From positions 1-64,000 of the forward strand of contig NZ_JADOEL010000013.1 of the NCBI RefSeq assembly GCF_015645465.1: DNA of 64,000 bases. Reading direction: 5' to 3'. The stretch's first letter is position 1, and each line of letters starts with the position of its first letter. This stretch comes from Herminiimonas contaminans (GTDB lineage: Bacteria > Pseudomonadota > Gammaproteobacteria > Burkholderiales > Burkholderiaceae_D). The notes under the pieces are model-generated. The model was not told the origin of the DNA. It was given only the letters and a program-made list of their open reading frames with translations, and ran no database searches. This document shows, piece by piece, positions 16,911 to 26,461 of this stretch. Both the position numbers and the translations under genes were made by a program.

Positions 16911-17651
16911 ATGAGCAAGCAAGCAAAAAAAGTAGCCATCATCACCGGCGCATCACGTGGCATAGGTGCAGCGATAGCAGAGCGCCTGGCGAATGACGGG
17001 TTTGCGGTTGTCATTAACTACGCAAGCAGCGCAGGCGAGGCCGATGCCCTGGTCGCCAAATTGCAGGCAGCGCAACATGAGGCGATCGCAGTGAAAGCAG
17101 ACGTCGCGAACTCGGCCGATGTGCGCCGCCTGTTTGATGAAACAGAACAGAAGCTGGGCAAGGTCGATGTGCTGATCAATAACGCCGGGATTTTGCAGAT
17201 GGCTGCATTGGCCGATACCAGCGACGAATTGTTTGAGCGTACGTTCAGTATTAATGTGCGCGGCACCTTCAATACCTTGCGCGAAGCAGCGACGCGTCTG
17301 AACGATGGTGGCCGTGTGGTGAATTTTTCCAGCACGACGGTGGCGATGAGTTTGCCTAACTATTCGGTGTATACCGGCAGCAAGGCAGCGGTCGAAGTGT
17401 TGACTCCTATCTTCGCGAAGGAAATGCGCGGTCGTAATATCACCGTCAATGCAGTGGCACCGGGACCGGTTGCGACTGATCTGTTCTTCAATGGCAAAAC
17501 CGAAGCGCAGATACAGCAGCTCGCCAACATGCCACCGCTGCAAAGACTGGGACAGCCGGATGATATCGCGGCGGCTGTGTCCTTTCTGGTAGGGCCTGAT
17601 GGTGGCTGGATTAACGGTCAGGTCTTGCGTGCGAATGGTGGCCTGGCATGA
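16911..17651 (+). CDS. SDR-family oxidoreductase
   Basis: A 246-residue short-chain dehydrogenase/reductase. NAD(P) site TGASRGIG near residues 12-19, NNAG at about 90, catalytic Ser in NFSST and Tyr-x3-Lys in YSVYTGSK, and the C-terminal GGWINGQVLRANGG typical of classical SDRs. The ATG at 16911 follows AAGGAAGAAG; longer in-frame starts would run into the LysR control region. The substrate is unknown; it probably reduces a ketone or quinone under control of the divergent LysR protein. Confidence 0.9.
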   Translation: MSKQAKKVAIITGASRGIGAAIAERLANDGFAVVINYASSAGEADALVAKLQAAQHEAIAVKADVANSADVRRLFDETEQKLGKVDVLINNAGILQMAALADTSDELFERTFSINVRGTFNTLREAATRLNDGGRVVNFSSTTVAMSLPNYSVYTGSKAAVEVLTPIFAKEMRGRNITVNAVAPGPVATDLFFNGKTEAQIQQLANMPPLQRLGQPDDIAAAVSFLVGPDGGWINGQVLRANGGLA

Positions 17652-17725
17652 AGTTGTAATCGCCGGATCAGTGCTGCGGAGTTATTCACGATCTGCGTGC
17701 GACGCTAAACAAAACGTGAAGATGA

Positions 17726-17762
17726 AAAACATCGCTTCCTGTCGGAGGCGATGTTTTTTTTA
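17726..17762 (+). terminator. Rho-independent terminator after the SDR gene
   Basis: Stem AAACATCGC...GCGATGTTT with loop TTCCTGTCGGAG, followed by eight or more T. Confidence 0.85.
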
Positions 17763-17805
17763 TGTCTCTCATTCCTGAAATGAATATGTGGTAAAGCACA
17801 TAAAT

Positions 17806-17819
17806 TTGATGTGGCGCAA
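17806..17819 (+). promoter_or_regulatory. FNR/ANR-type site upstream of cydDCABX
   Basis: TTGATGTGGCGCAA. A CATAAT -10 element begins at 17841, close to the spacing of a class II FNR promoter with the site centred near -41.5. This predicts transcription from about 17854 and a leader of some 170 bases to cydD. The remainder of the 382-bp gap holds only the upstream terminator. Confidence 0.7.
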
Positions 17820-18033
17820 ATGTTGAAATTTTTGGCGCGCCATAATGCTTGCCATGTTGTGACGCCGTCAACGGCTGTGCATGACGCAGAACTGATATGG
17901 CTAAACCATCCCCATCTGATCCTGTTTATGCAGGAAGGCCGGGCGTATGCTGTGTTCCACCCCATCGAATACGATGTAACGAAAGAAGTAGTGTCACACA
18001 AGAGTGTGGCAATGCGTAATAATGCAAAGCACT

Positions 18034-19710
18034 ATGCATACCAAACCAGCCGCTTTCCAGCGATTGCGATCCGGTACAGGATTCGAGGTCGGAAGTTTGC
18101 TGCAAGTCTTTGCATCCTTGCTGTGGTTGCCACAAGCCGGTCTGTTGGCCTATGCACTGCAGCGATTGATGGATGGTGCTGGTATTGCCGCTGTCTATCT
18201 TCCCGCCGCCCTGATTTTTATCCTTGGTTTAATCCGTTCTGTTTGTGATGCCGTAGGTGTGCGTCGCATATTCAAAACCGCACGTGCTGAACTGTCCCTC
18301 ATGCGCGAGCAAGTCGCTGCATCACTCGCGGCACGCTCACCACTGGATGCCGCCAGGCCTGCATCCGGCCTGGCTGCCAGTGTGATGGCAGAGCAGGCGG
18401 AAGCTGTCATCCCTTATCTCACCCGTTATCGTCCGGCCCGCTTGCGCACTATGATCGTGCCGCTCGCCATCCTCATCGTCGTGACTCCTTTGTCCTGGAT
18501 CGCGGCACTGGTTCTGCTGGTCGCGGCACCGCTGATTCCTGTTTTCATGGCACTGGTCGGCTGGCGCGCCAAAGCGGCGAGCGAAGCGCAGATGGTGGAG
18601 ATGGGTGGCATGAATGCCTTCTTGCTGGATCGCCTGCGCGGCCTGGCGACCTTGCGCACATTGGGTGCGATCGAAGCGACCGCCTTGCGTTTGCATGCGT
18701 CAGCACAGGCGTTGCGCATGCGGACGATGGCCGTGCTGCGCATTGCCTTCCTGTCGTCAGCGGTGCTCGAATTGTTTGCCGCACTCGGTGTTGCCATGGT
18801 GGCGGTGTACATCGGATTCCATTTGCTCGGACAGCTCGAATATGGTGCCTGGGGTACACGCCTGACCCTGGGGCAAGGGGTGTTCATCCTCTTGTTGTCA
18901 CCCGCTTTCTTTGAACCTTTGCGTGAGTTGTCTGCGGTCTGGCATGACCGTGCAGCAGGTGAAGCTGCGCTGGATGCTCTCGACAATTTAACTGCAGACG
19001 GTTTGCTATTGCCGGATGCAGCAACAGCTTCAAATACTGCAGCAGCGACAGCGCGAGCTGCGCCGACAGTCCTTATTCAGCAACTGTCCTTTGCACATCA
19101 GGGCAGCAGTACATCTGTGTTTGATCGCTTGGATTTGCAGATTGCTGCCGGGGAGCGCGTTGCCATCATGGCCGCCAGTGGTGGCGGTAAATCCAGTTTG
19201 CTGGCGCTGATCGCTGGTCTGTTACCGCTAGCACACGGAAGCATCACTATTGATGATGTGCCTTTGTCGGCAAGCAGTGTGCGTGGCCTGCGCAAGCGCA
19301 TGGCATGGATAGGGCAGAAGCCACACATCTTTGCTGGTTCGGTGCATGCCAACGTGGCATTGCGTCGGGATGGTGTAAGCGCAACTGATGTTGCTGCTGC
19401 GTTGAAGTTTGCGGAGCTTGAAGGTGTTGCACAGGCACGTCCCGGTATCGCACTGGGCGAGGGTGGTGGCGGTTTGTCCGGTGGCGAAGCAGTGCGCCTG
19501 GCACTGGCGCGTGCAGCAGCGGATGCACATGCGGATTTATTGCTGGTCGATGAACCAACTGCGCATCTGGATCAGGCAACGGCACAACAGGTGACGGAAG
19601 CTTTGCTGCAACTCGCGCAGGGTAAAACCATGATCGTGGCGACGCATGATCCGGTACTGGCAGCGCGCATGGATCGCGTGATCCTGCTGCAGGCTGAGGA
19701 GCAAGCATGA
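18034..19710 (+). CDS. cydD: Heterodimeric ABC exporter CydDC, subunit CydD
   Basis: About 558 residues: six-helix ABC transmembrane domain (to about 310), then the nucleotide-binding domain with Walker A MAASGGGKSS, signature LSGGEAVRLALARA and Walker B LLLVDEPT. CydDC exports glutathione and cysteine to the periplasm and is needed for assembly of cytochrome bd. The start is uncertain: GTG 18004, ATG 18022 and ATG 18034 are in frame without a clear ribosome site. It overlaps cydC by four bases and heads the operon. Confidence 0.93.
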   Translation: MHTKPAAFQRLRSGTGFEVGSLLQVFASLLWLPQAGLLAYALQRLMDGAGIAAVYLPAALIFILGLIRSVCDAVGVRRIFKTARAELSLMREQVAASLAARSPLDAARPASGLAASVMAEQAEAVIPYLTRYRPARLRTMIVPLAILIVVTPLSWIAALVLLVAAPLIPVFMALVGWRAKAASEAQMVEMGGMNAFLLDRLRGLATLRTLGAIEATALRLHASAQALRMRTMAVLRIAFLSSAVLELFAALGVAMVAVYIGFHLLGQLEYGAWGTRLTLGQGVFILLLSPAFFEPLRELSAVWHDRAAGEAALDALDNLTADGLLLPDAATASNTAAATARAAPTVLIQQLSFAHQGSSTSVFDRLDLQIAAGERVAIMAASGGGKSSLLALIAGLLPLAHGSITIDDVPLSASSVRGLRKRMAWIGQKPHIFAGSVHANVALRRDGVSATDVAAALKFAELEGVAQARPGIALGEGGGGLSGGEAVRLALARAAADAHADLLLVDEPTAHLDQATAQQVTEALLQLAQGKTMIVATHDPVLAARMDRVILLQAEEQA

Positions 19711-21413
19711 CGATCTGGCGTGATCTCGCTCCGGTGCTGCGTTTGTTTGCTGACGCCTGTCGCAATAAATTGCTATTGGGTGCGCTGCTGGCAGCGACCA
19801 CCGTATTGTCCGGCATGGCTTTGCTGGGTTTGTCGGGCTGGTTTATTACAGCGACTGCGATCGCTGGTTTGAATACGACACTGGCATTTACCTTTGATGT
19901 TTTCATGCCATCGGCTGGTATACGTCTGTTGGCACTCGGGCGCACTGCAGCACGCTATGGCGAGCGACTGGTGACGCATGATGCGACGCTGGAAGTGCTG
20001 GCGAGTTTGCGCGTGCGTCTGTTTCGCGCCTGGGCCAGGCCGCAGGCAGCGCGTCGTTTGCTGGCGCGACCAGCGCAGTTGTTGTTTCGCCTGACAGGCG
20101 ATATCGATGCACTGGATTCCTTGTACCTGCGCGTACTGGTGCCGCTCGCGTCCGCATTGTGTGCGGCGCTCGCGCTCGGCGTGGCGCTGGGCTTGTTGCA
20201 ATGGTGGCTGGGCCTGGCACTTGCAGCGTGGCTGATTGTCACTGGTTTGTCGATTGCACTGCGGGTGGCGCAGAGGGCGAAGCCGGATGCACGTCGTCGC
20301 AGCTACGCACTGGAAGCCTTGCGCGCACGCAGCATCGATCTGGTTGCAGGGCAGACCGAATTAATCATGGCCGGGCAACTGGATGCGCAGAAGCAGGCAT
20401 TGGCCATCGCCGATCAGCACCTGGCACGCGCGGATGATGCCTTGAACCGACTTGAGGCGCAGGCTGGTATGGCTTACAGCATAGTCGGCACCATCACGCT
20501 GACCGCCACCTTGCTGCTGACGGCAGCGCTGGTCAGTAAGGGTGTGCTGAATGTGCCGCTGGCGGCGCTGGCCTTGTTACTGGTGCTGACCGCGACCGAG
20601 CCTTTTTCGGCGCTACGACGTGGTGCACTGGAGCTGGGGCGTACCGTATTGGCAGCGCGCCGCCTGGGTGCACGCATACAGGCTGCCGACGAAAAAACTG
20701 CTGTTGCGCCGCAGCCGCCTGCTGGCCTGGTACTGCAGTTGACGAATGTCAGCGCCCATCCTGCTGGTGCAGACGCCGATGCCCAAGAGGCCAATATCCT
20801 GAAGAATATTTCGCTGGCATTGTCAGCTCATGAGCGGGTGGCGCTGATCGGTGCCAGCGGTGCCGGTAAATCCACTTTGCTGGCCCTGATCGCTGGCGAA
20901 CTGTCGGCACGCTCCGGCAACGTTTGCGTCGCCCCACATAGCTTGTTGACGCAGCGCACCGAATTATTCCAGGACAGCTTGCGCGACAACTTGCGCGTGG
21001 CAGCTCCGGATGCAGACGATGCGCGGCTGTGGAAGGTGCTGCACAGCGCCGGGCTGGCCGACGATGTTGTAAATATGCCAAACGGGCTGGATACGCGCCT
21101 GGGCGAGGGTGGCCTCGGCTTGTCTGGTGGCCAGTTGCGTCGCCTGGCGCTGGCGCGCCTGTTACTGAGAGATGTATCGCTGTGGCTGCTGGACGAGCCT
21201 ACCGAAGGGCTGGATCAGGCCACGGCGCACGATGTTTTACTAGGTCTGGATACGCAAGCCGCAGGGCGCGCTTTCCTTTTGGCAACCCATGTCCGGCGTG
21301 AAGCTGAGCTCGCGGACCGCTTGGTTTGTTTGCAACATGGGCGTATTGTTGCCGAAGTGAAGCGTAGCGATGCAGATTTTGTAGGTGTGTTGAACAGTTT
21401 GCGGCCGGATTAA
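19707..21413 (+). CDS. cydC: Heterodimeric ABC exporter CydDC, subunit CydC
   Basis: 568 residues: exporter transmembrane domain (about 1-310) and ATPase domain with Walker A GASGAGKSTLL, signature LSGGQLRRLALAR and LWLLDEPT. It pairs with CydD to export thiols that set periplasmic redox state for haem bd assembly. ATGA overlap with cydD and only a 57-bp gap to cydA indicate one transcript. Confidence 0.94.
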   Translation: MTIWRDLAPVLRLFADACRNKLLLGALLAATTVLSGMALLGLSGWFITATAIAGLNTTLAFTFDVFMPSAGIRLLALGRTAARYGERLVTHDATLEVLASLRVRLFRAWARPQAARRLLARPAQLLFRLTGDIDALDSLYLRVLVPLASALCAALALGVALGLLQWWLGLALAAWLIVTGLSIALRVAQRAKPDARRRSYALEALRARSIDLVAGQTELIMAGQLDAQKQALAIADQHLARADDALNRLEAQAGMAYSIVGTITLTATLLLTAALVSKGVLNVPLAALALLLVLTATEPFSALRRGALELGRTVLAARRLGARIQAADEKTAVAPQPPAGLVLQLTNVSAHPAGADADAQEANILKNISLALSAHERVALIGASGAGKSTLLALIAGELSARSGNVCVAPHSLLTQRTELFQDSLRDNLRVAAPDADDARLWKVLHSAGLADDVVNMPNGLDTRLGEGGLGLSGGQLRRLALARLLLRDVSLWLLDEPTEGLDQATAHDVLLGLDTQAAGRAFLLATHVRREAELADRLVCLQHGRIVAEVKRSDADFVGVLNSLRPD

Positions 21414-21470
21414 ACACGGTGAGTAAACAGTTGAATACGACGAAGAATTCAAGTCATTAAAGGGAGCTAC

Positions 21471-23075
21471 ATGGAACTCGATATTGTTTCTTTATCACGG
21501 CTACAGTTCGCCGCCACGGCGCTGTATCACTTTCTCTTCGTGCCCCTTACCCTGGGGCTGTCCATCCTGCTGGCTATCATGGAGACGGTCTATGTCATGA
21601 CCGGCCGCGTCATCTGGCGCGACATGACCAAATTCTGGGGCACGCTGTTCGGGATTAACTTTGCGATGGGTGTTGCCACCGGTATCGTGATGGAGTTCCA
21701 GTTCGGCATGAACTGGAGCTACTACAGCCACTACGTCGGCGATATCTTCGGTGCACCGCTGGCGATTGAAGGTTTGATGGCCTTCTTCATGGAAGCTACC
21801 TTTGTTGGTCTGTTCTTCTTCGGCTGGGACAAGCTATCCAAGGTCGGACATCTGATCACGACCTGGGCGGTTGCCATCGGTTCCAACTTCTCTGCATTAT
21901 GGATTCTGATTGCGAATGGCTGGATGCAAAATCCGGTCGGTGCCGTCTTCAATCCCGACACCATGCGTATGGAAGTCAGCGACTTCTTCGCAGTGCTGAC
22001 CAATCCGGTGGCACAGGCCAAGTTTGTGCACACCGTATCGGCTGGCTATGTCGCAGCGTCGATTTTTGTGCTCGGTATCTCGGCCTGGTATGTGTTGAAG
22101 GGACGTCACCTCGATATCGCCAAACGTTCGATGACGGTTGCTGCTTCATTCGGCCTGGCTGCATCGCTGTCGGTCGTGGTGCTGGGCGACGAGAGCGGTT
22201 ATCTGTCGACTGAACATCAAAAGATGAAACTGGCTGCGATCGAGGGCATGTGGGAGACACAGGATGCACCGGCGTCTTTCACCCTGATTGGATTCCCGGA
22301 TCAGGAAGCGCGTGAAAATCATTACGCGATTCATATTCCATTCATCATGGGCCTGATCGGTACCCGTTCGCTGGATACCACTATCCCCGGCATCATTGAA
22401 TTGGTCGAGCGCGCCGAAGGTCGTATTTCGAACGGCCTGAAAGCCTACGACGCCTTGCAACAGATACGCGCACAGGGCGGGACAAAAAACATCTCGCATG
22501 AGCTGCGTGCGCAGTTCGAAGACAACGGCGGCGATCTTGGTTATGCCTTGCTGCTGCGGCGCTATGTCGACGATCCGCTGAAGGCGACGCCGGAGCAGAT
22601 CGAGAAGGCGGCCTGGGATACGGTGCCGCATGTGTGGCCGCTGTTCTGGAGCTTCCGCATCATGGTGGCGATCGGCATGTTTATGATCGCGCTGACCGCA
22701 ACTTTCTTCGTGTTGTCGGCACGTCGTCAGCTGGATCGTCATCGCTGGTTGCTGAAGGTCGCTGTATGGGCGATACCGCTACCGTGGATTGCGATTGAAG
22801 CAGGCTGGCTGGTTGCAGAGTTTGGCAGGCAGCCGTGGGTGATTGAAGGCGTATTGCCGACCGCAGTAGCGGTATCCAATCTGGGTATCAAAACGCTGCT
22901 GATCACGCTCGCCGGTTTCGTCGCGATATACACGGTGTTGCTGATCATCGAGTTGAAACTGCTGTTCAAGATCATCCGCAAGGGGCCCGTAGATGAGCAT
23001 GTGCCTGATGAAGGCGTCAATATTGTTCGCGCCAATCCGCCATCCGCACCAACTTCTGTCGTGGAGCCATCATGA
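21471..23075 (+). CDS. cydA: Cytochrome bd ubiquinol oxidase subunit I
   Basis: 534 residues, close to the long Q-loop type of E. coli. The N-terminus ELDIVSLSRLQFAATALYHFLFVPLTLG includes the haem b595/d-region His at residue 20. The conserved Glu in FMEATFVGLFFFGW and the GRQPWVIEG motif late in the protein are present. It oxidises ubiquinol at the periplasmic side and reduces oxygen with high affinity, at the inner membrane. The ATG follows AAAGGGAG. It overlaps cydB by four bases. Confidence 0.97.
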   Translation: MELDIVSLSRLQFAATALYHFLFVPLTLGLSILLAIMETVYVMTGRVIWRDMTKFWGTLFGINFAMGVATGIVMEFQFGMNWSYYSHYVGDIFGAPLAIEGLMAFFMEATFVGLFFFGWDKLSKVGHLITTWAVAIGSNFSALWILIANGWMQNPVGAVFNPDTMRMEVSDFFAVLTNPVAQAKFVHTVSAGYVAASIFVLGISAWYVLKGRHLDIAKRSMTVAASFGLAASLSVVVLGDESGYLSTEHQKMKLAAIEGMWETQDAPASFTLIGFPDQEARENHYAIHIPFIMGLIGTRSLDTTIPGIIELVERAEGRISNGLKAYDALQQIRAQGGTKNISHELRAQFEDNGGDLGYALLLRRYVDDPLKATPEQIEKAAWDTVPHVWPLFWSFRIMVAIGMFMIALTATFFVLSARRQLDRHRWLLKVAVWAIPLPWIAIEAGWLVAEFGRQPWVIEGVLPTAVAVSNLGIKTLLITLAGFVAIYTVLLIIELKLLFKIIRKGPVDEHVPDEGVNIVRANPPSAPTSVVEPS

Positions 23076-24226
23076 TTTTGCATACACTTATCGACTATGA
23101 CATTTTGCGTCTGATCTGGTGGGTCCTGATCGGGGTACTGCTGGTCGGCTTTGCCGTGACTGACGGCTTTGATCTGGGCAGCGGTATTTTGCTGCCTTTC
23201 GTTGGACAAACCGATCTGGAGCGACGCGTCGTCATCAATAGCGTGGGACCAGTGTGGGAAGGCAATCAAGTCTGGCTGATCCTGGGTGGCGGTGCGATTT
23301 TCGCTGCCTGGCCGCAGCTATATGCGGTCGCTTTCTCCGGCTTTTATCTGGCGATGTTTGCCATCCTGACCGGGCTGATCCTGCGTCCGGTTGCGTTCAA
23401 GTTCCGCAGCAAGCGCGAAGATCCGTCATGGCGTGCCCGCTGGGACTGGGTCTTGTTCTTCAGTGGCTTTGTGCCGACGCTGATCTTTGGTGTAGCACTC
23501 GGCAATGTGCTGCAGGGCGTGCCGTTCCGGCTTGAACCCAGCATGCATATTTTTTATGACGGCAGCTTCTTTGGTTTGCTGAATCCGTTTGCCGTGCTGT
23601 GCGGGCTGGTCTCTATCGCGATGCTGGTCATGCATGGTGCTGCATGGTTGCAACTGAAAACAGACGGCGCAGTAGCAGGGCGTGCTCGTAACTATGGCAG
23701 CGCAGCAGCACTCGCTACCATCCTGTTCTATGCAGTGGCTGGCTTGCTGTTGTGGAAGTACATCAATGGTTATCGCATCACTAGCGAGATCGATCCGTTC
23801 GGACCATCGAATCCATTGCTGAAAACCGTCGAAGGTCATGCCGGTGCCTGGTTCGCCAATTACGCCGCGCATCCGTGGACGATGGCGGCACCAGCCGCTG
23901 GCTTTACCGGTGCGCTGGGTGCTTTCTTTGGCTTGCGTTTCCGTCGTGAAATCTTTGCCTTGTTGTGCAGCAGCCTGAGCATCAGCGGCATCATCCTCAG
24001 CGTAGGCGCTTCGATGTTCCCGTTCATCCTGCCTTCATCGATCGATCCGCGCGCCAGCCTGACGGTATGGGATTCATCATCCAGCCATCTGACGCTGTTC
24101 ATCATGCTGGTGGTAACCGCAGTCTTTATCCCGCTGATCGTCGCTTACACCACCTGGGTGTATCACGTGCTGTGGGGCAAGGTGGATGAAAAAGAGATAC
24201 GCGAGGAAACCGGACACGCTTATTAA
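23072..24226 (+). CDS. cydB: Cytochrome bd ubiquinol oxidase subunit II
   Basis: 384 residues, multi-helix membrane protein with the CydB signatures FAVTDGFDLGSGILLPF, NSVGPVWEGNQVWLILGGGA and a C-terminal FIMLVVTAVFIPLIVAYT. It stabilises the haem-bearing CydA. ATGA overlap with cydA shows coupled translation; cydX follows after a hairpin. Confidence 0.97.
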   Translation: MILHTLIDYDILRLIWWVLIGVLLVGFAVTDGFDLGSGILLPFVGQTDLERRVVINSVGPVWEGNQVWLILGGGAIFAAWPQLYAVAFSGFYLAMFAILTGLILRPVAFKFRSKREDPSWRARWDWVLFFSGFVPTLIFGVALGNVLQGVPFRLEPSMHIFYDGSFFGLLNPFAVLCGLVSIAMLVMHGAAWLQLKTDGAVAGRARNYGSAAALATILFYAVAGLLLWKYINGYRITSEIDPFGPSNPLLKTVEGHAGAWFANYAAHPWTMAAPAAGFTGALGAFFGLRFRREIFALLCSSLSISGIILSVGASMFPFILPSSIDPRASLTVWDSSSSHLTLFIMLVVTAVFIPLIVAYTTWVYHVLWGKVDEKEIREETGHAY

Positions 24227-24246
24227 AGCGCGGGCATTTCATCGTT

Positions 24247-24268
24247 GCTGCCACCTGCGGGTGGCAGC
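24247..24268 (+). promoter_or_regulatory. Hairpin between cydB and cydX
   Basis: GCTGCCACC-TGCG-GGTGGCAGC, a perfect 9-bp GC-rich stem without a T-run. It lies in the cydB-cydX gap of 72 bp. It may stabilise the upstream message or reduce read-through; it is not a typical terminator. Confidence 0.6.
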
Positions 24269-24298
24269 ACAGACGAATTAACGATAAGGAAAAATATT

Positions 24299-24424
24299 AT
24301 GTGGTATTTCTCATGGATGCTGGGCTTGCCGCTGGCGGCCGCTTTCGCAGTATTGAATGCGATGTGGTACGAACTGATGGACGATGAGGCGATTCGTAAA
24401 GAGAAGCTGAACAAGCCGTCCTGA
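24299..24424 (+). CDS. cydX: Cytochrome bd small subunit CydX
   Basis: A 41-residue peptide beginning MWYFSWMLGLPLAAAFAV, one membrane helix followed by a charged tail with DDEAIRKEK. The MWYF(A/S)W start is the hallmark of CydX/YbgT, which binds CydA and stabilises the haem sites. The start follows AAGGA. It is too short for standard ORF cut-offs and easily missed. Confidence 0.93.
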   Translation: MWYFSWMLGLPLAAAFAVLNAMWYELMDDEAIRKEKLNKPS

Positions 24425-24626
24425 TTTGCAGTACACGAATGGACATGAATTACGCGCTTATCACGCGGCAATTGATGTCCATTTCCGCCAGACGGCGTAA
24501 AATCGATACCCTCGCGTATCCGTTCAGATCGGTCTTCGTCCGACACGGATAGGCGCTCATACTCAGGCGTTGCATGATATGCGGCAGCGCTTTAGCTGAT
24601 TTGGCTATTCTTGAAACCAGGGTTAG

Positions 24627-26258
24627 ATGCACACCGTCACGATCATCCTCATTTTGCTTCTTGCCGTGGTGGCGAGCGCCTTCGTAGCCCGCCTGCTGCC
24701 GATTAAAGTCCCATTGCCGCTGGTCCAGATTGCCACCGGCATCGTGTTGTCCTACGGTTTTGGCATCAGCGTGCCGCTGGATCCGGAATTCTTTTTCCTG
24801 TTCTTCATTCCGCCATTGCTCTTCCTCGATGGCTGGCGCATCCCCAAAAGTGCGTTCTTCCGTGACGCGCGTCCTATCGTGACGCTGGCGATCGGCCTGG
24901 TGCTGTTCACGGTCGTTGGCATGGGTTACTTCATCCACTGGATGATACCGGCGATACCGCTGGCTGCCGCGTTTGCCCTGGCCGCCATCCTGTCGCCGAC
25001 CGATCCGGTTGCTGTCTCTGCGATCGCATCGCAGAGTCCTATCCCTTCGCGCCTGATGCATATCCTGGAAGGCGAGTCGCTGCTGAATGATGCGTCCGGC
25101 CTGGTGTGTTTCCGCTTTGCGGTGGCGGCGGTGATTACCGGTAGCTTTTCCTTGCTCGATGCTTCGCTGGAATTCCTGCAGGCGGCTGGCGGTGGTTTGC
25201 TGGTTGGTATTGCTGTGGCCTGGCTGATTGGTATCCTGAATCGCTGGCTGGTGGCGGCCGTGGGCGAAGATCCGGGCACACAAATCCTGATCAGCTTGCT
25301 GGTGCCGTTCGCCGCTTATCTGGGTGCCGAGCATATCGGCAGTTCCGGCATCCTGGCCGCTGCTGCCGCCGGTATCACCATGCACTATGCCGATCTGGTC
25401 GGGCGTCGCCTCGCGGCTACCCGCATGCAGCGGCGTGCGGTGTGGGACACCATACAAATGGCCTTGAACGGCGTGATCTTTGTGATTCTGGGTGCGCAGC
25501 TGCGCGCGACGGTTGAAGGCTTGCCGGGGATCGCGATAGAAATGGGTTTGAGCACTGCATGGTGGCTGGCTTTCTATGTGCTGGCGATTACCGTGGTATT
25601 GGCGGTGCTGCGCTTCCTGTGGGTCTGGGGCTCGCTGAAATTTACCGTGTTCAAAGGCAAGCGCAATGAAGACGAAGAAATCGTCAAACCGCCGTTCAAA
25701 CTGTTGCTGGTGACGGCATTTGCCGGGGTACGCGGGGCGATTACGCTGGCCGGTATTTTGACTTTGCCTTTTCTGTTGCCGAACGGCGCGGAATTCCCGG
25801 CGCGCGATTTGCTGATTTTCCTGGCCAAGGGTGTGATCCTGCTGTCCCTGCTAACGGCCAGTATCGCCTTGCCTTTGCTGACCAGTGACCTTGAATTTTC
25901 ACCAGAACCGCTGGTGGGGGCGGCCGAAGGACAGGCGCGGGCAGCGGCAGCAGAGGCGGCGATACGCCGTATCGAGCAATTGACGCAAACCATGAGCGCG
26001 AATGATGCCTATTCGGAGGCAGCAGCACGCATTACTGAGCTGTATCAGCGCCGTCTCGATTACGGCAATGAGGGCGACGAAGCAGCGCGTTTTCAGGCGC
26101 AAGCAGAAGCGGAGCGTAGTCTGCGGCTGGAAGCGATACGGGCGGAACGGGATGAATTGTTCCAGATGTGGCTGAATGACAAGCTGGACGATTCGGTGCA
26201 TCAGCACCTGTTGCGCGAACTGGACCTGATCGAGGGTGCATTATCACGCGCGGACTAA
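24627..26258 (+). CDS. CPA1-family Na+/H+ antiporter
   Basis: 543 residues, with about 12 membrane helices to residue 420 and a cytoplasmic C-terminal region of about 120 charged, helical residues. Core transport motifs are visible: FFIPPLLFLDGWRIPK, AILSPTDPVAVSAI and EGESLLNDASGLVCF, as in the bacterial CPA1 (NhaP/YjcE-like) exchangers. It exports Na+ or K+ in exchange for protons. It is downstream of the cyd operon but separated by a 200-bp gap, so probably has its own promoter. Confidence 0.9.
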   Translation: MHTVTIILILLLAVVASAFVARLLPIKVPLPLVQIATGIVLSYGFGISVPLDPEFFFLFFIPPLLFLDGWRIPKSAFFRDARPIVTLAIGLVLFTVVGMGYFIHWMIPAIPLAAAFALAAILSPTDPVAVSAIASQSPIPSRLMHILEGESLLNDASGLVCFRFAVAAVITGSFSLLDASLEFLQAAGGGLLVGIAVAWLIGILNRWLVAAVGEDPGTQILISLLVPFAAYLGAEHIGSSGILAAAAAGITMHYADLVGRRLAATRMQRRAVWDTIQMALNGVIFVILGAQLRATVEGLPGIAIEMGLSTAWWLAFYVLAITVVLAVLRFLWVWGSLKFTVFKGKRNEDEEIVKPPFKLLLVTAFAGVRGAITLAGILTLPFLLPNGAEFPARDLLIFLAKGVILLSLLTASIALPLLTSDLEFSPEPLVGAAEGQARAAAAEAAIRRIEQLTQTMSANDAYSEAAARITELYQRRLDYGNEGDEAARFQAQAEAERSLRLEAIRAERDELFQMWLNDKLDDSVHQHLLRELDLIEGALSRAD

Positions 26259-26461
26259 GTCCGGTATTTGTCTGGCATAAGGCGTGAAAAGGTCGGCTGG
26301 TCTATAATAGCGGCCTTCGACCATGCCATTAAAACCACATCTGACAGCCAATTGAGCTGTCCGGATAGTCCGGTTCAGCCATCGTGACGGTGGCAGCAAG
26401 TCCTTCATTTTCGCGAACTATGCTGGCTTCTGCCGCATATTTAATTACATCGGCACACACA
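26259..26461 (+). promoter_or_regulatory. Promoter and leader of the queE-queD-tadA operon
   Basis: TATAAT at 26303-26308 in the context GGTCTATAATAG is a good -10 element; the -35 is weak. It implies a leader of about 145 bases before queE. An inverted repeat CTGTCCGGATAGTCCGG lies near 26359. I looked for a preQ1 aptamer and could not recognise one. Confidence 0.5.

Noticed and set aside
17811-18248. Open frame starting inside the FNR box and running into cydD
   Set aside because: It begins with a GTG within the box, overlaps 240 bp of cydD in another frame, and has no ribosome site. More likely the cydD leader.
26309-26461. preQ1 riboswitch before queE
   Set aside because: A leader of suitable length exists, but I could not find the aptamer core pattern, so only the promoter and leader are noted.
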